A stretch of DNA of 29,572 nt from a virus, in IMG/VR virus record IMGVR_UViG_3300034375_008961, positions 1-29,572 of that record; one strand, given 5' to 3'. Positions 21,532-29,572 of the stretch are shown in pieces. The notes beneath the pieces were generated by a model that was given only the letters and a program-made list of their open reading frames with translations, was not told where the DNA came from and did no database searches. A program made the translations under genes and the position numbers. The first letter of the stretch is position 1. The number at the start of each line of letters is the position of its first letter.

Positions 21532-22449
21532 TTACTCGGTCTCTTCGACGATGAATCCGCGATTCACATCGCCTTTCTCGAAGCCGAAGCGCACCGTGAG
21601 ATCGCACTGGAAACCACCGTCTTCCTTGCGGTTCTCGCGCATCAGGGCGGTGATCCCGCTGCCGCCGCTCTGCGGCGCAGCAGATACCAGTCGCGCCCCC
21701 ACCTGCGCAGGTGCAGCAGACGGGAAGTCGGGCAGGTTGGAATCCTGCGGCGGCGCGATGGCACCGACCAGCGCACCAGGTGACAAAAAGACTGCGTTCT
21801 TGTTGTCCGTGCCAGCCTTGAACGCAGGATATTCGTAGATCGTCATCCCGTGGATCTTGAAGGCCATCGGCGCATTCTCAAAGTAATCGGTCGCAGGCCG
21901 CCAGGTGTCGACGTTCGTAACGCGAGTGTCCGTCATCAGGGTATACGCGACGTCTGAATCGACGATGCCGACGCGGCCCTCGAGCGGGCAACCGGCCTTG
22001 TTCATGTCCCGACGAATCGCGCCGATAGTATCGACATCGTAGGCACTGGCCAGGACAACGCGATCGTCCATCTCAGCCTCGACGCACTGGTCGAGCAGCT
22101 CGTCGAATATGGGCTTCATCAGCGCGCCAGCCAGGAGCCCAGCGCGTGCTTTGATATCATACGCGAGATCATCGAGCTCGGCCTGCGTGTACGCAAACGA
22201 CGCACTGTAATGATTCGACGCTGCCACCTCGACGGCCGTGTCGGCGAAGTCGGGCGCAGTGTATCCGCTCGACGCATCGTAGGCAGCGCCAAGACCGAAG
22301 ACGTTCGTTTTGATCTTCTGATTCGCTGCCACGGGCTGCGACGAGAATCCCATGTAAAACCGCATAATCTCAGGATAGAGATTCTCCAGTGCCAACAGAC
22401 TCTCGGTCGCGAGGATGTCGGTAAACTTGGTTCCAAATGTATTAGCCAT
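21532..22449 (-). CDS. Major capsid protein
   Basis: 305 residues. Order in the operon (portal, S49 protease, scaffold-like, this) and sequence pattern fit an HK97-fold coat protein: N-terminal segment NTFGTKFTDILATESLLALENLYP, then NQKIKTNVFG, ASSGYTAPDF, a long spine-like helix (QAELDDLAYDIKARAGLLAGALMKPIFDELLDQCVEAEM, about 90-128) and a C-terminal beta region ending FGFEKGDVNRGFIVEETE. The A-rich leader (about 22450-22490) lacks a Shine-Dalgarno. It forms the icosahedral shell. Confidence 0.8.
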   Translation of the reverse strand: MANTFGTKFTDILATESLLALENLYPEIMRFYMGFSSQPVAANQKIKTNVFGLGAAYDASSGYTAPDFADTAVEVAASNHYSASFAYTQAELDDLAYDIKARAGLLAGALMKPIFDELLDQCVEAEMDDRVVLASAYDVDTIGAIRRDMNKAGCPLEGRVGIVDSDVAYTLMTDTRVTNVDTWRPATDYFENAPMAFKIHGMTIYEYPAFKAGTDNKNAVFLSPGALVGAIAPPQDSNLPDFPSAAPAQVGARLVSAAPQSGGSGITALMRENRKEDGGFQCDLTVRFGFEKGDVNRGFIVEETE

Positions 22450-22498
22450 CTTTTTGGTTCGTTAGATTTTTTCTTGGTAGTCGTTTTTTTGCGGTAGA

Positions 22499-23041
22499 TT
22501 AGTTCCGGCCGATCAGCTGCGAGCGGTGCGATCGGTAGAGTGCGGCGCGGCGGTGCGGATCAGGCTCAGCGGCCATGGCTGCCCCGAGCTCGGCAATACT
22601 GCCGATATCGCTGGCATCCTCCTCGAGCTCAGGCTCAGGCAGAGCGCAGGGATCCTGGCCCTGGGCTGCGATAACGTCAGCGGCCTGCGCAGCCACCTGC
22701 ACGGGCACAGTGGCCGCGAGCTCGCGCGCCTCGTTGATCTCGCCCGCTACGCTCGAGAGCATTGCCAGCAGGCCAGCGTTCTCCGCTCGCAGCGCGTCGT
22801 TCTCATCGTTTAGCCGAGCAAGCTCTGCAGAACTGCCGAACAGGCTCGAGAGCAGGCCGGGCCGAGATGGCTCTGCGGCGGGCTCCACATCGGTCGACTC
22901 CTCCTGCTGGGCAGGCTCAGGCGCAGGCTGCTCTGCGCTTGCGAAAAACGCCTTGGCGTCGTCGAGCGTATTGAACTGGATGGCTGCGGGTGCGCTTACC
23001 CCGGCCGTGGGCGGTGTATCGATGTTGGTCTCTTGAGACAT
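22499..23041 (-). CDS. Putative scaffold/assembly protein
   Basis: 180 residues from the ATG at 23041; the longer frame to 23122 overlaps the protease gene and is less likely. It is acidic and rich in Ala, Glu and Pro (SAEQPAPEPAQQEESTDVEPAAEPSRP), with a coiled coil (AELARLNDENDALRAENAGLLAMLSSVAGEINEARELA, about 73-111). Between the S49 protease and the capsid, this fits a separate scaffold or a decoration protein. Inference from position and composition. Confidence 0.6.
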   Translation of the reverse strand: MSQETNIDTPPTAGVSAPAAIQFNTLDDAKAFFASAEQPAPEPAQQEESTDVEPAAEPSRPGLLSSLFGSSAELARLNDENDALRAENAGLLAMLSSVAGEINEARELAATVPVQVAAQAADVIAAQGQDPCALPEPELEEDASDIGSIAELGAAMAAEPDPHRRAALYRSHRSQLIGRN

Positions 23042-23105
23042 TGCTAGGTTGGTTGGATTGGCCCCCGCGCGTATGATCGGCCGGGAGGATGGATTCGTTG
23101 AGATG

Positions 23106-23930
23106 TCAATGCGCCGCGGCACCTGCGAGATTGGCGAGCAGGTCTGACAGATCGTTTACCAGTCCGTCGACCAAGCCTTTGTGCAGCGCGTCAGCGGCCG
23201 CGAATGCCTGGCCCTGCATATCAGCGTGCTGCACAGTCGGGCGGTGCGTCGTCACGTAAGAACGGAACGCATCGCCCAGCGTATCGACGTCGGCCTGGAA
23301 AGCGGCAGCCTCCTGCTCGGTCGGCTCGCGCCAGGGCGCGCCCATGTCTTTCAGTGCGCCGCTCTTGTAAACGTGCGTTTTGATGCCCATCGCCTCGAGC
23401 ATGGCCTCGAATGTCTCTAGCATGAGAATCACCCCGATAGAGCCCACCTGCGCCGATGGCGTGGCCACGATCGGCAGCGCGCAGAGATTCCAATACATCG
23501 CCGAGCAAGCCATGGTATCGACGAAACCGACGATCGGCTTGCGCTGCGCCAGGGCGGCCAGCCTGTTTGCCGTCTCGGCGCAGCCGACGACCGAGCCGCC
23601 AGGACTCGCCAGATTCAGGACAACGGTCTGCACGCCAGGATCCTCGACGGCCTGGTGCACGGCCGACGTCACCGCATCATAATCGAGGCCCCACCAACCG
23701 CACCGCTTTTGCAGCGTGCCGCTGCCAGTGACGACCGCGATGCCGCGCCATGTCTCATACGGCTGCCACTCGCCGCCGACGCAGTGCTCGCGGATCGCAC
23801 TGCGAGGCTCGACCACATCCGCGCGCGTTTCACAAGGACTATCGAGTAATAGCGCAGTCGCATGCAGCGGCGACAGATACTGCGGCGACGACATCAGCCG
23901 CGCCATGATTTGAGATTGGGTCGGAGTCAT
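23106..23930 (-). CDS. S49-family prohead protease (SppA/lambda C-like)
   Basis: 274 residues. The fold signature is VVLNLASPGGSVVG (oxyanion/nucleotide region, 103-116) followed by FVDTMACSAMYW, with catalytic Ser143. The lysine of the Ser/Lys dyad is Lys194 in VYKSGALKDMGAPWREPTEQE. QVGSIGVI (161-168) is also typical of S49. It overlaps the portal stop by ATGA (23927-23930). It probably cleaves scaffold and capsid precursors in the prohead. Confidence 0.88.
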   Translation of the reverse strand: MTPTQSQIMARLMSSPQYLSPLHATALLLDSPCETRADVVEPRSAIREHCVGGEWQPYETWRGIAVVTGSGTLQKRCGWWGLDYDAVTSAVHQAVEDPGVQTVVLNLASPGGSVVGCAETANRLAALAQRKPIVGFVDTMACSAMYWNLCALPIVATPSAQVGSIGVILMLETFEAMLEAMGIKTHVYKSGALKDMGAPWREPTEQEAAAFQADVDTLGDAFRSYVTTHRPTVQHADMQGQAFAAADALHKGLVDGLVNDLSDLLANLAGAAAH

Positions 23931-25441
23931 TGATTTGTATTAGGCATGCTATCGGTGACGACGTCGCCCTTCTGGTAGGCGACCAGCTCCTGCTCGGTGA
24001 CGCCCTCCTCCGCAGCGATCTCGCGCCGCCTGCGGGCACCCCTGGCCGCCTCGCGCAGCGATTGATCCTGCAGCCGTTCCCACCACTCGCCGAGTTCACC
24101 GGCCCACATGGCCAGAGTGAGCATGCCATTCTCGCGCAGCTTCACCTTCAGCGAACCCTCTCGGCCGACGTCGATCGTCATGTCTGACGGCGATATCCAG
24201 CCACATTTCCACCAATCAGGATCGCGTGGGCGGCGCAGCGCGCCTCGCTTGATCTCCTTCGATATCACGTACACCCACCATCGCTGGCAAAAGTTTTCGA
24301 CCAATTGCTGCTGCTGCGTTTTGATCCATGCCTTCGAGCCCTGGAGGACGAGGCGCACCTCGGCAGAGCCCAGCCCGCTCAGGTAAAATATGATGTGCGG
24401 CGGCAGGCCGATGCCCATCGAGAGCTGCACCATCAGGCGGTCGAGCCACTCCATCGTGTTTGGCCCAGGCCGATCGTCGGCCAGCGTCTTGATCTCCTGG
24501 CGGCCGGTACTCAGGATCTCGACGCCCTTGTGCACCTCCTTCACCAGCACATGCTCCGGGCTCTCGTCGGTGCCATCGTTGACCGACTGGAAGCCCAGCG
24601 AGGGATCAGGCTCACCATTCGTCGGTCGGCCGGAGGTCGTCCGATAGTAGCCGATCTGTGCGCGCAGCTTGGCGGCCGTCTTCAGGTAGAGCTTGAGCTC
24701 AGTCCAGTCGACGCCATCATTAAACCAGTGCATGCCGATCGGCACCCCACGCGATGCACCGCGCCGCTCGGGCGAGCAGAAATGGATCATGTTCTCGCGC
24801 GGCACGATCATCCTCCTGCCATTGCGGCCCCAGAGCTGATAAGCCTGCGCCTTGCCGTGGCGGTCGAGGCGCACCCCATCCTGCCAGCGAGTGGCTGCCA
24901 TCTGGTGCAGCCTGGCCTCCTTATTGCGGCATGCATGCCCCTCGTAAAAGGCCATCATCCCCGCTTGCGATGCAGCCTCGGTCAGCACGCCGAAGTGATC
25001 GCCGTCGCGCAAGGTCGAGAGATAGGCGTATCGCTGGGCCTCGGTAAAGCTCCACCGGCCGCCGAGGTCGAACGCGGAGCGATTCGCTGAATGCATATTG
25101 AACGCGCGCAGCGCGAGCTCATTCCACTCCCGATCCTCGGTCGCAGGGAACGGCATCAGGCCCTTAGGCCCCACCACCAGCATCGGCAGATTCCGGCAGA
25201 CGGCCGTGTACGGCGCAACATTGTTAAAACACCAGCGGCTCTTATTGATCAGCGTCTCGCGAGTCCATGAGTCGATCTCGGTATGCGTCTCGAGATCATT
25301 GAAAAATATCTCGTTGCGGTAGGGAGTATAATTCGCCGAATCAAACGGCGAATTATAAACCGCGCCTGGGACAGGCGGCACAGTGGCAGCCTGGCCGCCG
25401 TTCGCTGCGAGTTGGAGAATGTCGGCCGAGGTGCGCGCCAT
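23927..25441 (-). CDS. Portal protein (lambda B-like)
   Basis: 504 residues. Lambda-type portal patterns are seen: WTRETLINKSRWCFNNVAPYTAVCRNLPMLVVG near the N-terminus, RREMIVPRENMIHFCSPERRGASRGVP-like middle (about 205-235), and MGIGLPPHIIFYLSGLGSAEVRLVLQGSKAWI (about 345-375) followed by a helical C-terminus. It forms the dodecameric ring at the packaging vertex, binds terminase and later the connector. It precedes and overlaps the protease gene. Confidence 0.88.
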   Translation of the reverse strand: MARTSADILQLAANGGQAATVPPVPGAVYNSPFDSANYTPYRNEIFFNDLETHTEIDSWTRETLINKSRWCFNNVAPYTAVCRNLPMLVVGPKGLMPFPATEDREWNELALRAFNMHSANRSAFDLGGRWSFTEAQRYAYLSTLRDGDHFGVLTEAASQAGMMAFYEGHACRNKEARLHQMAATRWQDGVRLDRHGKAQAYQLWGRNGRRMIVPRENMIHFCSPERRGASRGVPIGMHWFNDGVDWTELKLYLKTAAKLRAQIGYYRTTSGRPTNGEPDPSLGFQSVNDGTDESPEHVLVKEVHKGVEILSTGRQEIKTLADDRPGPNTMEWLDRLMVQLSMGIGLPPHIIFYLSGLGSAEVRLVLQGSKAWIKTQQQQLVENFCQRWWVYVISKEIKRGALRRPRDPDWWKCGWISPSDMTIDVGREGSLKVKLRENGMLTLAMWAGELGEWWERLQDQSLREAARGARRRREIAAEEGVTEQELVAYQKGDVVTDSMPNTNQ

Positions 25442-25479
25442 GATGCGCGGCGCGCGTCAATCGACACTGCCCTGGCACT

Positions 25480-25785
25480 CTAGGTGCGCACGTAGCCAGG
25501 CGCGCGCGGCTCGACTACCCCGTCGCTGCCGTAGGTGCCGTCCGCGTTTAGCTTGCCCAGAGCCTGCCGGATCTGCACCAGGGCCTCGCGCGGCGAGAGC
25601 TGCGCCTGGCCGCTCTGTGATTCGCCCGAGAAAGTCACCTGCGTGATCTGCACGCCAGACTGATAGTCCGCAAACACCTCGCTCTGCCACGCCTCGAGCT
25701 GCGTGATCGTCTCTGCGTCGGTCTGGTTCTCTGTGCTCTTGCGCGCCTCATCGATCCAGCACGTAATGATAAAGTCGTCGGCCAT
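25480..25785 (-). CDS. Putative head-tail joining protein in gpW position
   Basis: 101 residues between the terminase (and methyltransferase insert) and the portal, the place of lambda gpW. It has an N-terminal ADDFIITCWIDEARK, a strand-like ITQVTFSGESQ, and a helix SPREALVQIRQALGKLN. The length is greater than gpW (68 residues), so homology is uncertain. Function inferred by synteny. Confidence 0.5.
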   Translation of the reverse strand: MADDFIITCWIDEARKSTENQTDAETITQLEAWQSEVFADYQSGVQITQVTFSGESQSGQAQLSPREALVQIRQALGKLNADGTYGSDGVVEPRAPGYVRT

Positions 25786-25858
25786 GCCCGCTGGCCGTCG
25801 TCAATTCAGCCTTGACGCGATATCACGCCGCTCTGTACAATTTTCCCATTGGACAGCA

Positions 25859-25878
25859 ATTGCTGCCTAGGCAGCAAT
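25859..25878. repeat. 20-bp perfect palindrome downstream of the methyltransferase gene
   Basis: The 20 bases from 25859 to 25878 are self-complementary (ATTGCTGC, centre CTAG, GCAGCAAT). It lies between the methyltransferase stop (25901) and the next gene's start (25785), in otherwise non-coding sequence. It could act as an operator, a hairpin with an 8-bp stem, or a boundary of the inserted gene. There is no T run on either side. Confidence 0.6.
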
Positions 25879-25900
25879 GCGTCAACAGGAGCTGTTCGCC

Positions 25901-26620
25901 TCATAAAAGAATGCCCTGGGCCAGTCGCTCGGCAATTCGTTCGCAATACTCTTCTTCATACTCAATTCCGACCGCTTTGATCGCCAACTCCTTAGCCGCC
26001 ACAAGCGTGCTGCCACTCCCCGCAAACGGGTCGAGGATTGTTCCGCCTCCTACAAACTTGATCGCACGCTTCATTAACGGCAGCGGTTTTTGGCAAGAGT
26101 GCTCTGGCGCGCTTTCTCTCGCAGCTTCCCACACATCGCTTCCCGCCGTATCTGGCAGGGCGGGCTTCCCCTTGTGGAGATACCACGCCAACTCCCACTG
26201 TGGCCTTAGATAGTAGCCCATCCCCCACTGACTTTTTTTCCACACGATGCACCCCTTGATCGTAAACCACTCGCGAAGCACATCAGCCGCCCACGTTTCC
26301 GACCACCCGCCAAACATTAGCGACGCGCTGTCATCCTTCACTGCTTGCGCCATGAGCGGAACGGTTGCCCACCATAACGCCTTTGCCTCGCGGCGACCAT
26401 CGTTGGCAATGGCCTTTGTCTTGCCTCGCTGCGGTTGCAGATCGATTCCATACGGCGGATCACACACCACCGCATCGGCCCAGCCTTGCCCAAGCTGCGG
26501 AAGTATTAGTCGAGCGTCGCCATGATAAAGCGTCACATACTCGTCCGAATAGAAAGGCGAACAAATCGGTGCTACCAACCCGCCCCCCGCTGTGTCTTCG
26601 ATTGTTTCTTGTGATTCCAT
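25901..26620 (-). CDS. DNA adenine/cytosine-N4 methyltransferase (beta-class order)
   Basis: 239 residues. The catalytic motif DPPY is at 54-57 (VVCDPPYGID), then a target-recognition region (about 60-190), then DPFAGSGST (197-205) with VGIEYEEEYCERIAERL after it, the S-adenosylmethionine-binding half. This catalytic-first order is the beta class, as in DNA N6-adenine or N4-cytosine methylases. No restriction partner is in the window, so it is an orphan. It is less GC-rich than its neighbours and sits between terminase and gpW-position genes, a common place for accessory morons. It may protect phage DNA from host restriction. Confidence 0.9.
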   Translation of the reverse strand: MESQETIEDTAGGGLVAPICSPFYSDEYVTLYHGDARLILPQLGQGWADAVVCDPPYGIDLQPQRGKTKAIANDGRREAKALWWATVPLMAQAVKDDSASLMFGGWSETWAADVLREWFTIKGCIVWKKSQWGMGYYLRPQWELAWYLHKGKPALPDTAGSDVWEAARESAPEHSCQKPLPLMKRAIKFVGGGTILDPFAGSGSTLVAAKELAIKAVGIEYEEEYCERIAERLAQGILL

Positions 26621-26747
26621 AGTCTTATTTGCTGCGACGTTCGGCTTTCGGCGGGTGGCAGACCTCTGCGTTCGCTAGAAATTCGTCTCGGCCATCTTGT
26701 GAAATCGAACCTGTAAGCAGGCCTTACAAGTTGGTGGAGGCAACGCC
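26621..26747 (-). other. 127-base gap between terminase and methyltransferase, with hairpins and a short frame
   Basis: The gap holds the hairpin ACGCCC-TAC-GGGCGT (26743-26757), which overlaps the terminase stop, and TGTAAG-CAGGC-CTTACA (26712-26728). One minus-strand frame runs from about 26706 to the TAA at 26625-26627 and ends EVCHPPKAERRSK, stopping 4 bases before the methyltransferase ATG. It has no standard start codon: the frame upstream is closed by a TAA. A second frame encodes PTCKACLQVRF. Together they suggest a decayed small ORF or a Com-like leader, but the evidence is weak. Confidence 0.35.
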
Positions 26748-28694
26748 CTACGGGCGTGCGTCAGCTTTGGCGTCCAACCGATACTCGCGTGTCCTCTTGC
26801 CGCTTTCAGACTGCGCGCGCAGGCGGGCCTCATTGAATCCCCAAACGATAAAATGTTTTTTCATGCAGTCGCCGTAATCATTCGCGGGGCCGACCTTAAT
26901 CCACTGCTGGACGGTCGCCCCGTATTTGTCCTGGGTAGCCAGGAATTTCTCGGCGCAGTTCTCCTCGATAAAATCCTGGTCGACATCGGCGGGCAGATAT
27001 ACGGGCGCGGGGCGGGCATGCTGCAGCCGATCCACATAGTACCGATCCTTCACCTGGCGATCGTCGTAATGGTACGCCTTCACCACGCGGCCTTGATCGC
27101 CCCACGGTTTCTTCACAGACGACACGTACGGCGTGGCACTCGTATGCCGCAGCCCCTTGGACGGGAATATCCGGTACCGAGAGCGCAGCACGTACTCAAA
27201 CACATCCGCCTCCCGGTGCCGAGAGTCGATCAATCCCTGGCCGAAATCATGGCTTACGGCGCGGCCGTCGACATCGCCCATGATCGGGAACTTGCGATCT
27301 AGCTGCTCATCGAATCCTCGAGCGTCCAGGACGACGCCCCAGTCGATCACCCAACAGGATCCGTCGATCTCCCATGCGCAGATCACGAATTTCCAGAGAT
27401 CCCGCTGGACGTCGCCCGTCGCGCTCACCAGCACAGGATCAATCGGACACTGCCCGCGCAGGTAGCGGCGGCCGTGCACCTCGCCACTGTCAGGATTTTT
27501 ACGGCCGCCGATCCAGCGCGTAAACTCAGTCGCACTGATACTGGCCTCCTGCGCGTTGTATCCGCGGCCAGTGTGATTGATCACAAAGTGCGCCAGGCGG
27601 TGCGGATTCCGCTGCGCCTCCAGCAGCATCAGAGCAAGATGCCCCCAGCGCAGCTTTTCATGCAAAGTGTAAAAATCTGAGATTTGCATCGAGACGCGGC
27701 CTGGAAATGGGGCTGGGTATTTGTCGAGGCCCTCGCGCTCAGCGACGCGGAAGTGCTGGCCACTCGGGGCGACATCGGCAGACGTCGGAGTCGGCCGCCA
27801 CGCGCAAGCCTCGAGCATGGCTCGCTTCCACCTTTCCTCGATCGGCTTTTCGCAAGCGGGACATTCGTAGAACGTGCCCTCGATCAGTTCGCGCAAGTCG
27901 TAGCCTCCAGGCACGTCGCCCGAGACGAGATCAGCAGCGAGGTGCTCGTAGCGCAGCCCGCCCTCATGCAGCTCGATGAGATCGTTGCAGTGCGGGCATG
28001 GCAGCAACAGCTTATCCTGAGTGCCGCCGATATACTCGCTCCACAGCAGCCCTCCCCGGTATCGCATCTTGCCGAAAATATACAGCTTGGATCCCGGAAC
28101 GTCGCGCTGCCGGGAGCGAGCCAGATCGGCAGTGGTCTCGTCGCCATCGATGACGGCCATAGTATCGTCGGCCTCATCGATGCCGATCTTTGCGAAGGCG
28201 ATCTCGGTGAAGGGCGACTCGCTGCCTGCGCCGTGCACATGGATCTCCATATTGACCAGGCGAAGCAGCGACTTGCCGACATCGTCGAGATTGCCAGTGA
28301 AGTATTCGCCTGCGCACTTTCGCATCGTCGGAATGATCCGCCGCTGCATCACACTCCGGGCCTTGTCGCGATTCTGCAGCATATACAATATATGGCCTGG
28401 GCTGTAGTGCGGCGCGCGGCGCATTATGTTGAAAAATGCCTCGGTCACGCCAGAGCGCGACGACTTCGGGATGATGATCTCGTCAACGCGAGGATCGGCA
28501 TCGAGCTCCTGCATGCGCCGCGTCCAGGGAGTCTTGTTTGAGTCGTAATAGCCTGCGCGGCCTGGGGCCTGCTGGTTATCGAGGAACACATGCTCCTCTG
28601 CCCATTGCCAAACGTGCTGCGTGGGCGAAGGCTTATAATTCGCGGCAATGGCAGCAACCAGAATGCCCGCAGTCTCGAGATCGCCCGCAGTCAT
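26748..28694 (-). CDS. Terminase large subunit (lambda GpA-like)
   Basis: 648 residues, the length of GpA-family terminases. Residues 76-84 (PKSSRSGVT) form the deviant Walker A of this family, and 170-176 (IGIDEAD) is Walker B. A zinc ribbon uses CPHC (233-236) and CPAC (278-281). The nuclease domain starts near ATGDVQRD (425-432), where Asp428 is a likely metal ligand, and continues through WVIDWGVV. It cuts concatemeric DNA and pumps it into the prohead. Its start overlaps the stop of the small subunit by four bases (28691-28694). Confidence 0.93.
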   Translation of the reverse strand: MTAGDLETAGILVAAIAANYKPSPTQHVWQWAEEHVFLDNQQAPGRAGYYDSNKTPWTRRMQELDADPRVDEIIIPKSSRSGVTEAFFNIMRRAPHYSPGHILYMLQNRDKARSVMQRRIIPTMRKCAGEYFTGNLDDVGKSLLRLVNMEIHVHGAGSESPFTEIAFAKIGIDEADDTMAVIDGDETTADLARSRQRDVPGSKLYIFGKMRYRGGLLWSEYIGGTQDKLLLPCPHCNDLIELHEGGLRYEHLAADLVSGDVPGGYDLRELIEGTFYECPACEKPIEERWKRAMLEACAWRPTPTSADVAPSGQHFRVAEREGLDKYPAPFPGRVSMQISDFYTLHEKLRWGHLALMLLEAQRNPHRLAHFVINHTGRGYNAQEASISATEFTRWIGGRKNPDSGEVHGRRYLRGQCPIDPVLVSATGDVQRDLWKFVICAWEIDGSCWVIDWGVVLDARGFDEQLDRKFPIMGDVDGRAVSHDFGQGLIDSRHREADVFEYVLRSRYRIFPSKGLRHTSATPYVSSVKKPWGDQGRVVKAYHYDDRQVKDRYYVDRLQHARPAPVYLPADVDQDFIEENCAEKFLATQDKYGATVQQWIKVGPANDYGDCMKKHFIVWGFNEARLRAQSESGKRTREYRLDAKADARP

Positions 28695-29512
28695 TTGGCC
28701 ACGCTTGGCGGAGTCTCCTCCTGGATCGCATCGAGCAACCCCTGCGCGCTGCCCAGCGCACGAAAGAGCTTGTCGCGCCGCTCGCGCGCCACCTCCCGGA
28801 TGTCCATGTCCGACGACGGGTCGGCAGTCAGCTCATGGCCGAACGCGACAAGCTCCTCAAGTATCGAATCAGCAAAGTAGCCGTGCACGCGGTGCAGGAC
28901 GCGCAGCACGGTGGCCTTATCGAGGGCCATCCCCCGGCGCAGCGCGATCTGCGGCTCCGAGAGTCGAGTCTGCCGACGCTGGCTCAGTGCCTCATTATAT
29001 TGCTTGTGAGTGATCGCGATCAATTCAGGATTGCGACTTTGAACAGCGGACAAATAAGCCTGGCTCGTTGTATGCACTAAGACGTCGATCTCGTCGCCAT
29101 CGGCTGGCAATGCCACCGATGACCAGGGCGACTCGAAAAGCTCACTCGATGCCCCGCCATGAGCCGCGCAAAACTCGCGCCAAGCCTCAGTGTTTCGATC
29201 TCGGTGCCGCTGCGCAGTACGCCTCGAGCACTCCTTCGCCTTCGCGTATTTAGCGACCAGCACTGCAGACTCTCGACCGCGGCGGGGCGTGCTCTTTTCG
29301 TCGCTCGTTTCCTCGGCGACCACTGGCGAAGGATCGGCCCCCGCCAAGCGTTGCAGCAGGTCGAGCTCCTTGGCAGTGACATCATCCCCCGCCTCAATCC
29401 TAGCTGCGATGGATTCCGCCTTCAACTTGAGCGCAGAGCGCGCCAAGTCTGAAACCGCACTCATAAGAGACTGCGAGATTTTTCGTCGGACATTTATTTT
29501 GCGGCGCGTCAA
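28691..29512 (-). CDS. Terminase small subunit-like DNA-binding protein
   Basis: 273 residues with TTG 29512; the ATG at 29464 (MSAVSDLARSALK) is an alternative that removes 16 basic residues. Helix (LKAESIAARIEAGDDVTAKELDLLQRLAG) then a basic segment with AKYAKAKECSRRTAQRHRDRNTEAW (about 88-112), which has the shape of a helix-turn-helix. The rest is helical. Directly upstream of, and overlapping, the large subunit. Its role would be recognition of the packaging site; no strong family motif, so context carries the call. An unusual perfect inverted repeat lies just before it. Confidence 0.65.
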   Translation of the reverse strand: MTRRKINVRRKISQSLMSAVSDLARSALKLKAESIAARIEAGDDVTAKELDLLQRLAGADPSPVVAEETSDEKSTPRRGRESAVLVAKYAKAKECSRRTAQRHRDRNTEAWREFCAAHGGASSELFESPWSSVALPADGDEIDVLVHTTSQAYLSAVQSRNPELIAITHKQYNEALSQRRQTRLSEPQIALRRGMALDKATVLRVLHRVHGYFADSILEELVAFGHELTADPSSDMDIREVARERRDKLFRALGSAQGLLDAIQEETPPSVAK

Positions 29513-29537
29513 TTAGCGACACTCTGTCTGTCGCTAA
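29513..29537. repeat. Perfect inverted repeat upstream of terminase
   Basis: TTAGCGACA (29513-29521) and TGTCGCTAA (29529-29537) are perfect inverted 9-base arms around CTCTGTC. It is located immediately upstream of the terminase start. It could be a packaging-site element, an operator or a hairpin. On the minus strand a frame ending EGKKREKCSLR then TAG (29534-29572) enters from the right edge and stops inside the right arm, and it may be the tail of an upstream gene. Confidence 0.55.
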
Positions 29538-29572
29538 CGCAGCGAACACTTTTCGCGCTTTTTGCCCTCGGG

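Noticed and set aside
27684-28541. Plus-strand frame of 285 codons over the terminase
   Set aside because: It is antisense to the large terminase, whose motifs are unambiguous. The overlap is a GC-rich coding artefact.
1-29572. CRISPR array, retron, diversity-generating retroelement or toxin-antitoxin defence island
   Set aside because: No regularly spaced repeats, no reverse transcriptase, and no transposase were seen. The small RHH genes lack an adjacent toxin-like ORF.

Overview
The window is almost entirely bacteriophage: a GC-rich temperate, long-tailed (siphovirus-like) phage genome, probably the circular or packaged form rather than an integrated prophage. The best sign of this is the attachment region next to the integrase (about 1935-2141). 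It holds the 3' half of a tRNA-Thr(UGU) gene with matching arm-like repeats on BOTH sides, which is what an intact attP looks like. Phage genes also continue past it in both directions. The host is probably a Gram-negative bacterium, because the lysis-side genes include several lipoproteins and a spanin-like pair. Many starts lack a clear Shine-Dalgarno sequence and sit behind short A-rich leaders or overlap the previous stop (ATGA, GTGA, TGATG). That is compatible with lineages such as Verrucomicrobiota or Bacteroidota, but I cannot fix the host from sequence alone.

Layout, left to right. (1) 1-1893, minus strand: replication module, with a primase-like protein and then a helicase that runs off the left edge. 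(2) 1894-2146: attP. (3) 2147-3229, plus strand: tyrosine integrase, converging on the early operon. (4) 7532 down to 3236, minus strand: a tightly overlapping early/regulatory operon. In order of transcription it encodes a ribbon-helix-helix (RHH) protein, a 38-aa ORF containing a terminator-like hairpin, two unknowns, a MarR-like regulator, a membrane/CxxC protein, an unknown, a ParB-like protein, an excisionase-like protein and an unknown. (5) 7533-7703: an AT-rich control region full of GTTA/TAAC half-sites, with a second RHH gene (7704-7898, plus strand) transcribed the other way. (6) 29512 down to 7946, minus strand: the late operon. It runs terminase small and large subunits, a DNA methyltransferase insert, a gpW-position protein, portal, S49 protease, scaffold-like protein, major capsid protein, connector and tail-completion proteins, a very large fibre-like protein, tail tube/chaperone candidates, tape measure, distal tail proteins, a holin/spanin/lipoprotein/endolysin-like cassette, a small zinc-ribbon protein and SSB.

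The most unusual features are: the two RHH genes facing away from each other where a CI/Cro switch would be expected; a strong terminator-like hairpin inside a small overlapping ORF; a 986-residue fibre-like protein with a Sec signal peptide; a shared glycine/isoleucine C-terminal tail on two otherwise different tail proteins; and a lipoprotein-rich lysis region. No rRNA, complete tRNA, CRISPR array or insertion sequence was seen. All family assignments come from reading motifs and gene order; no database search was run.
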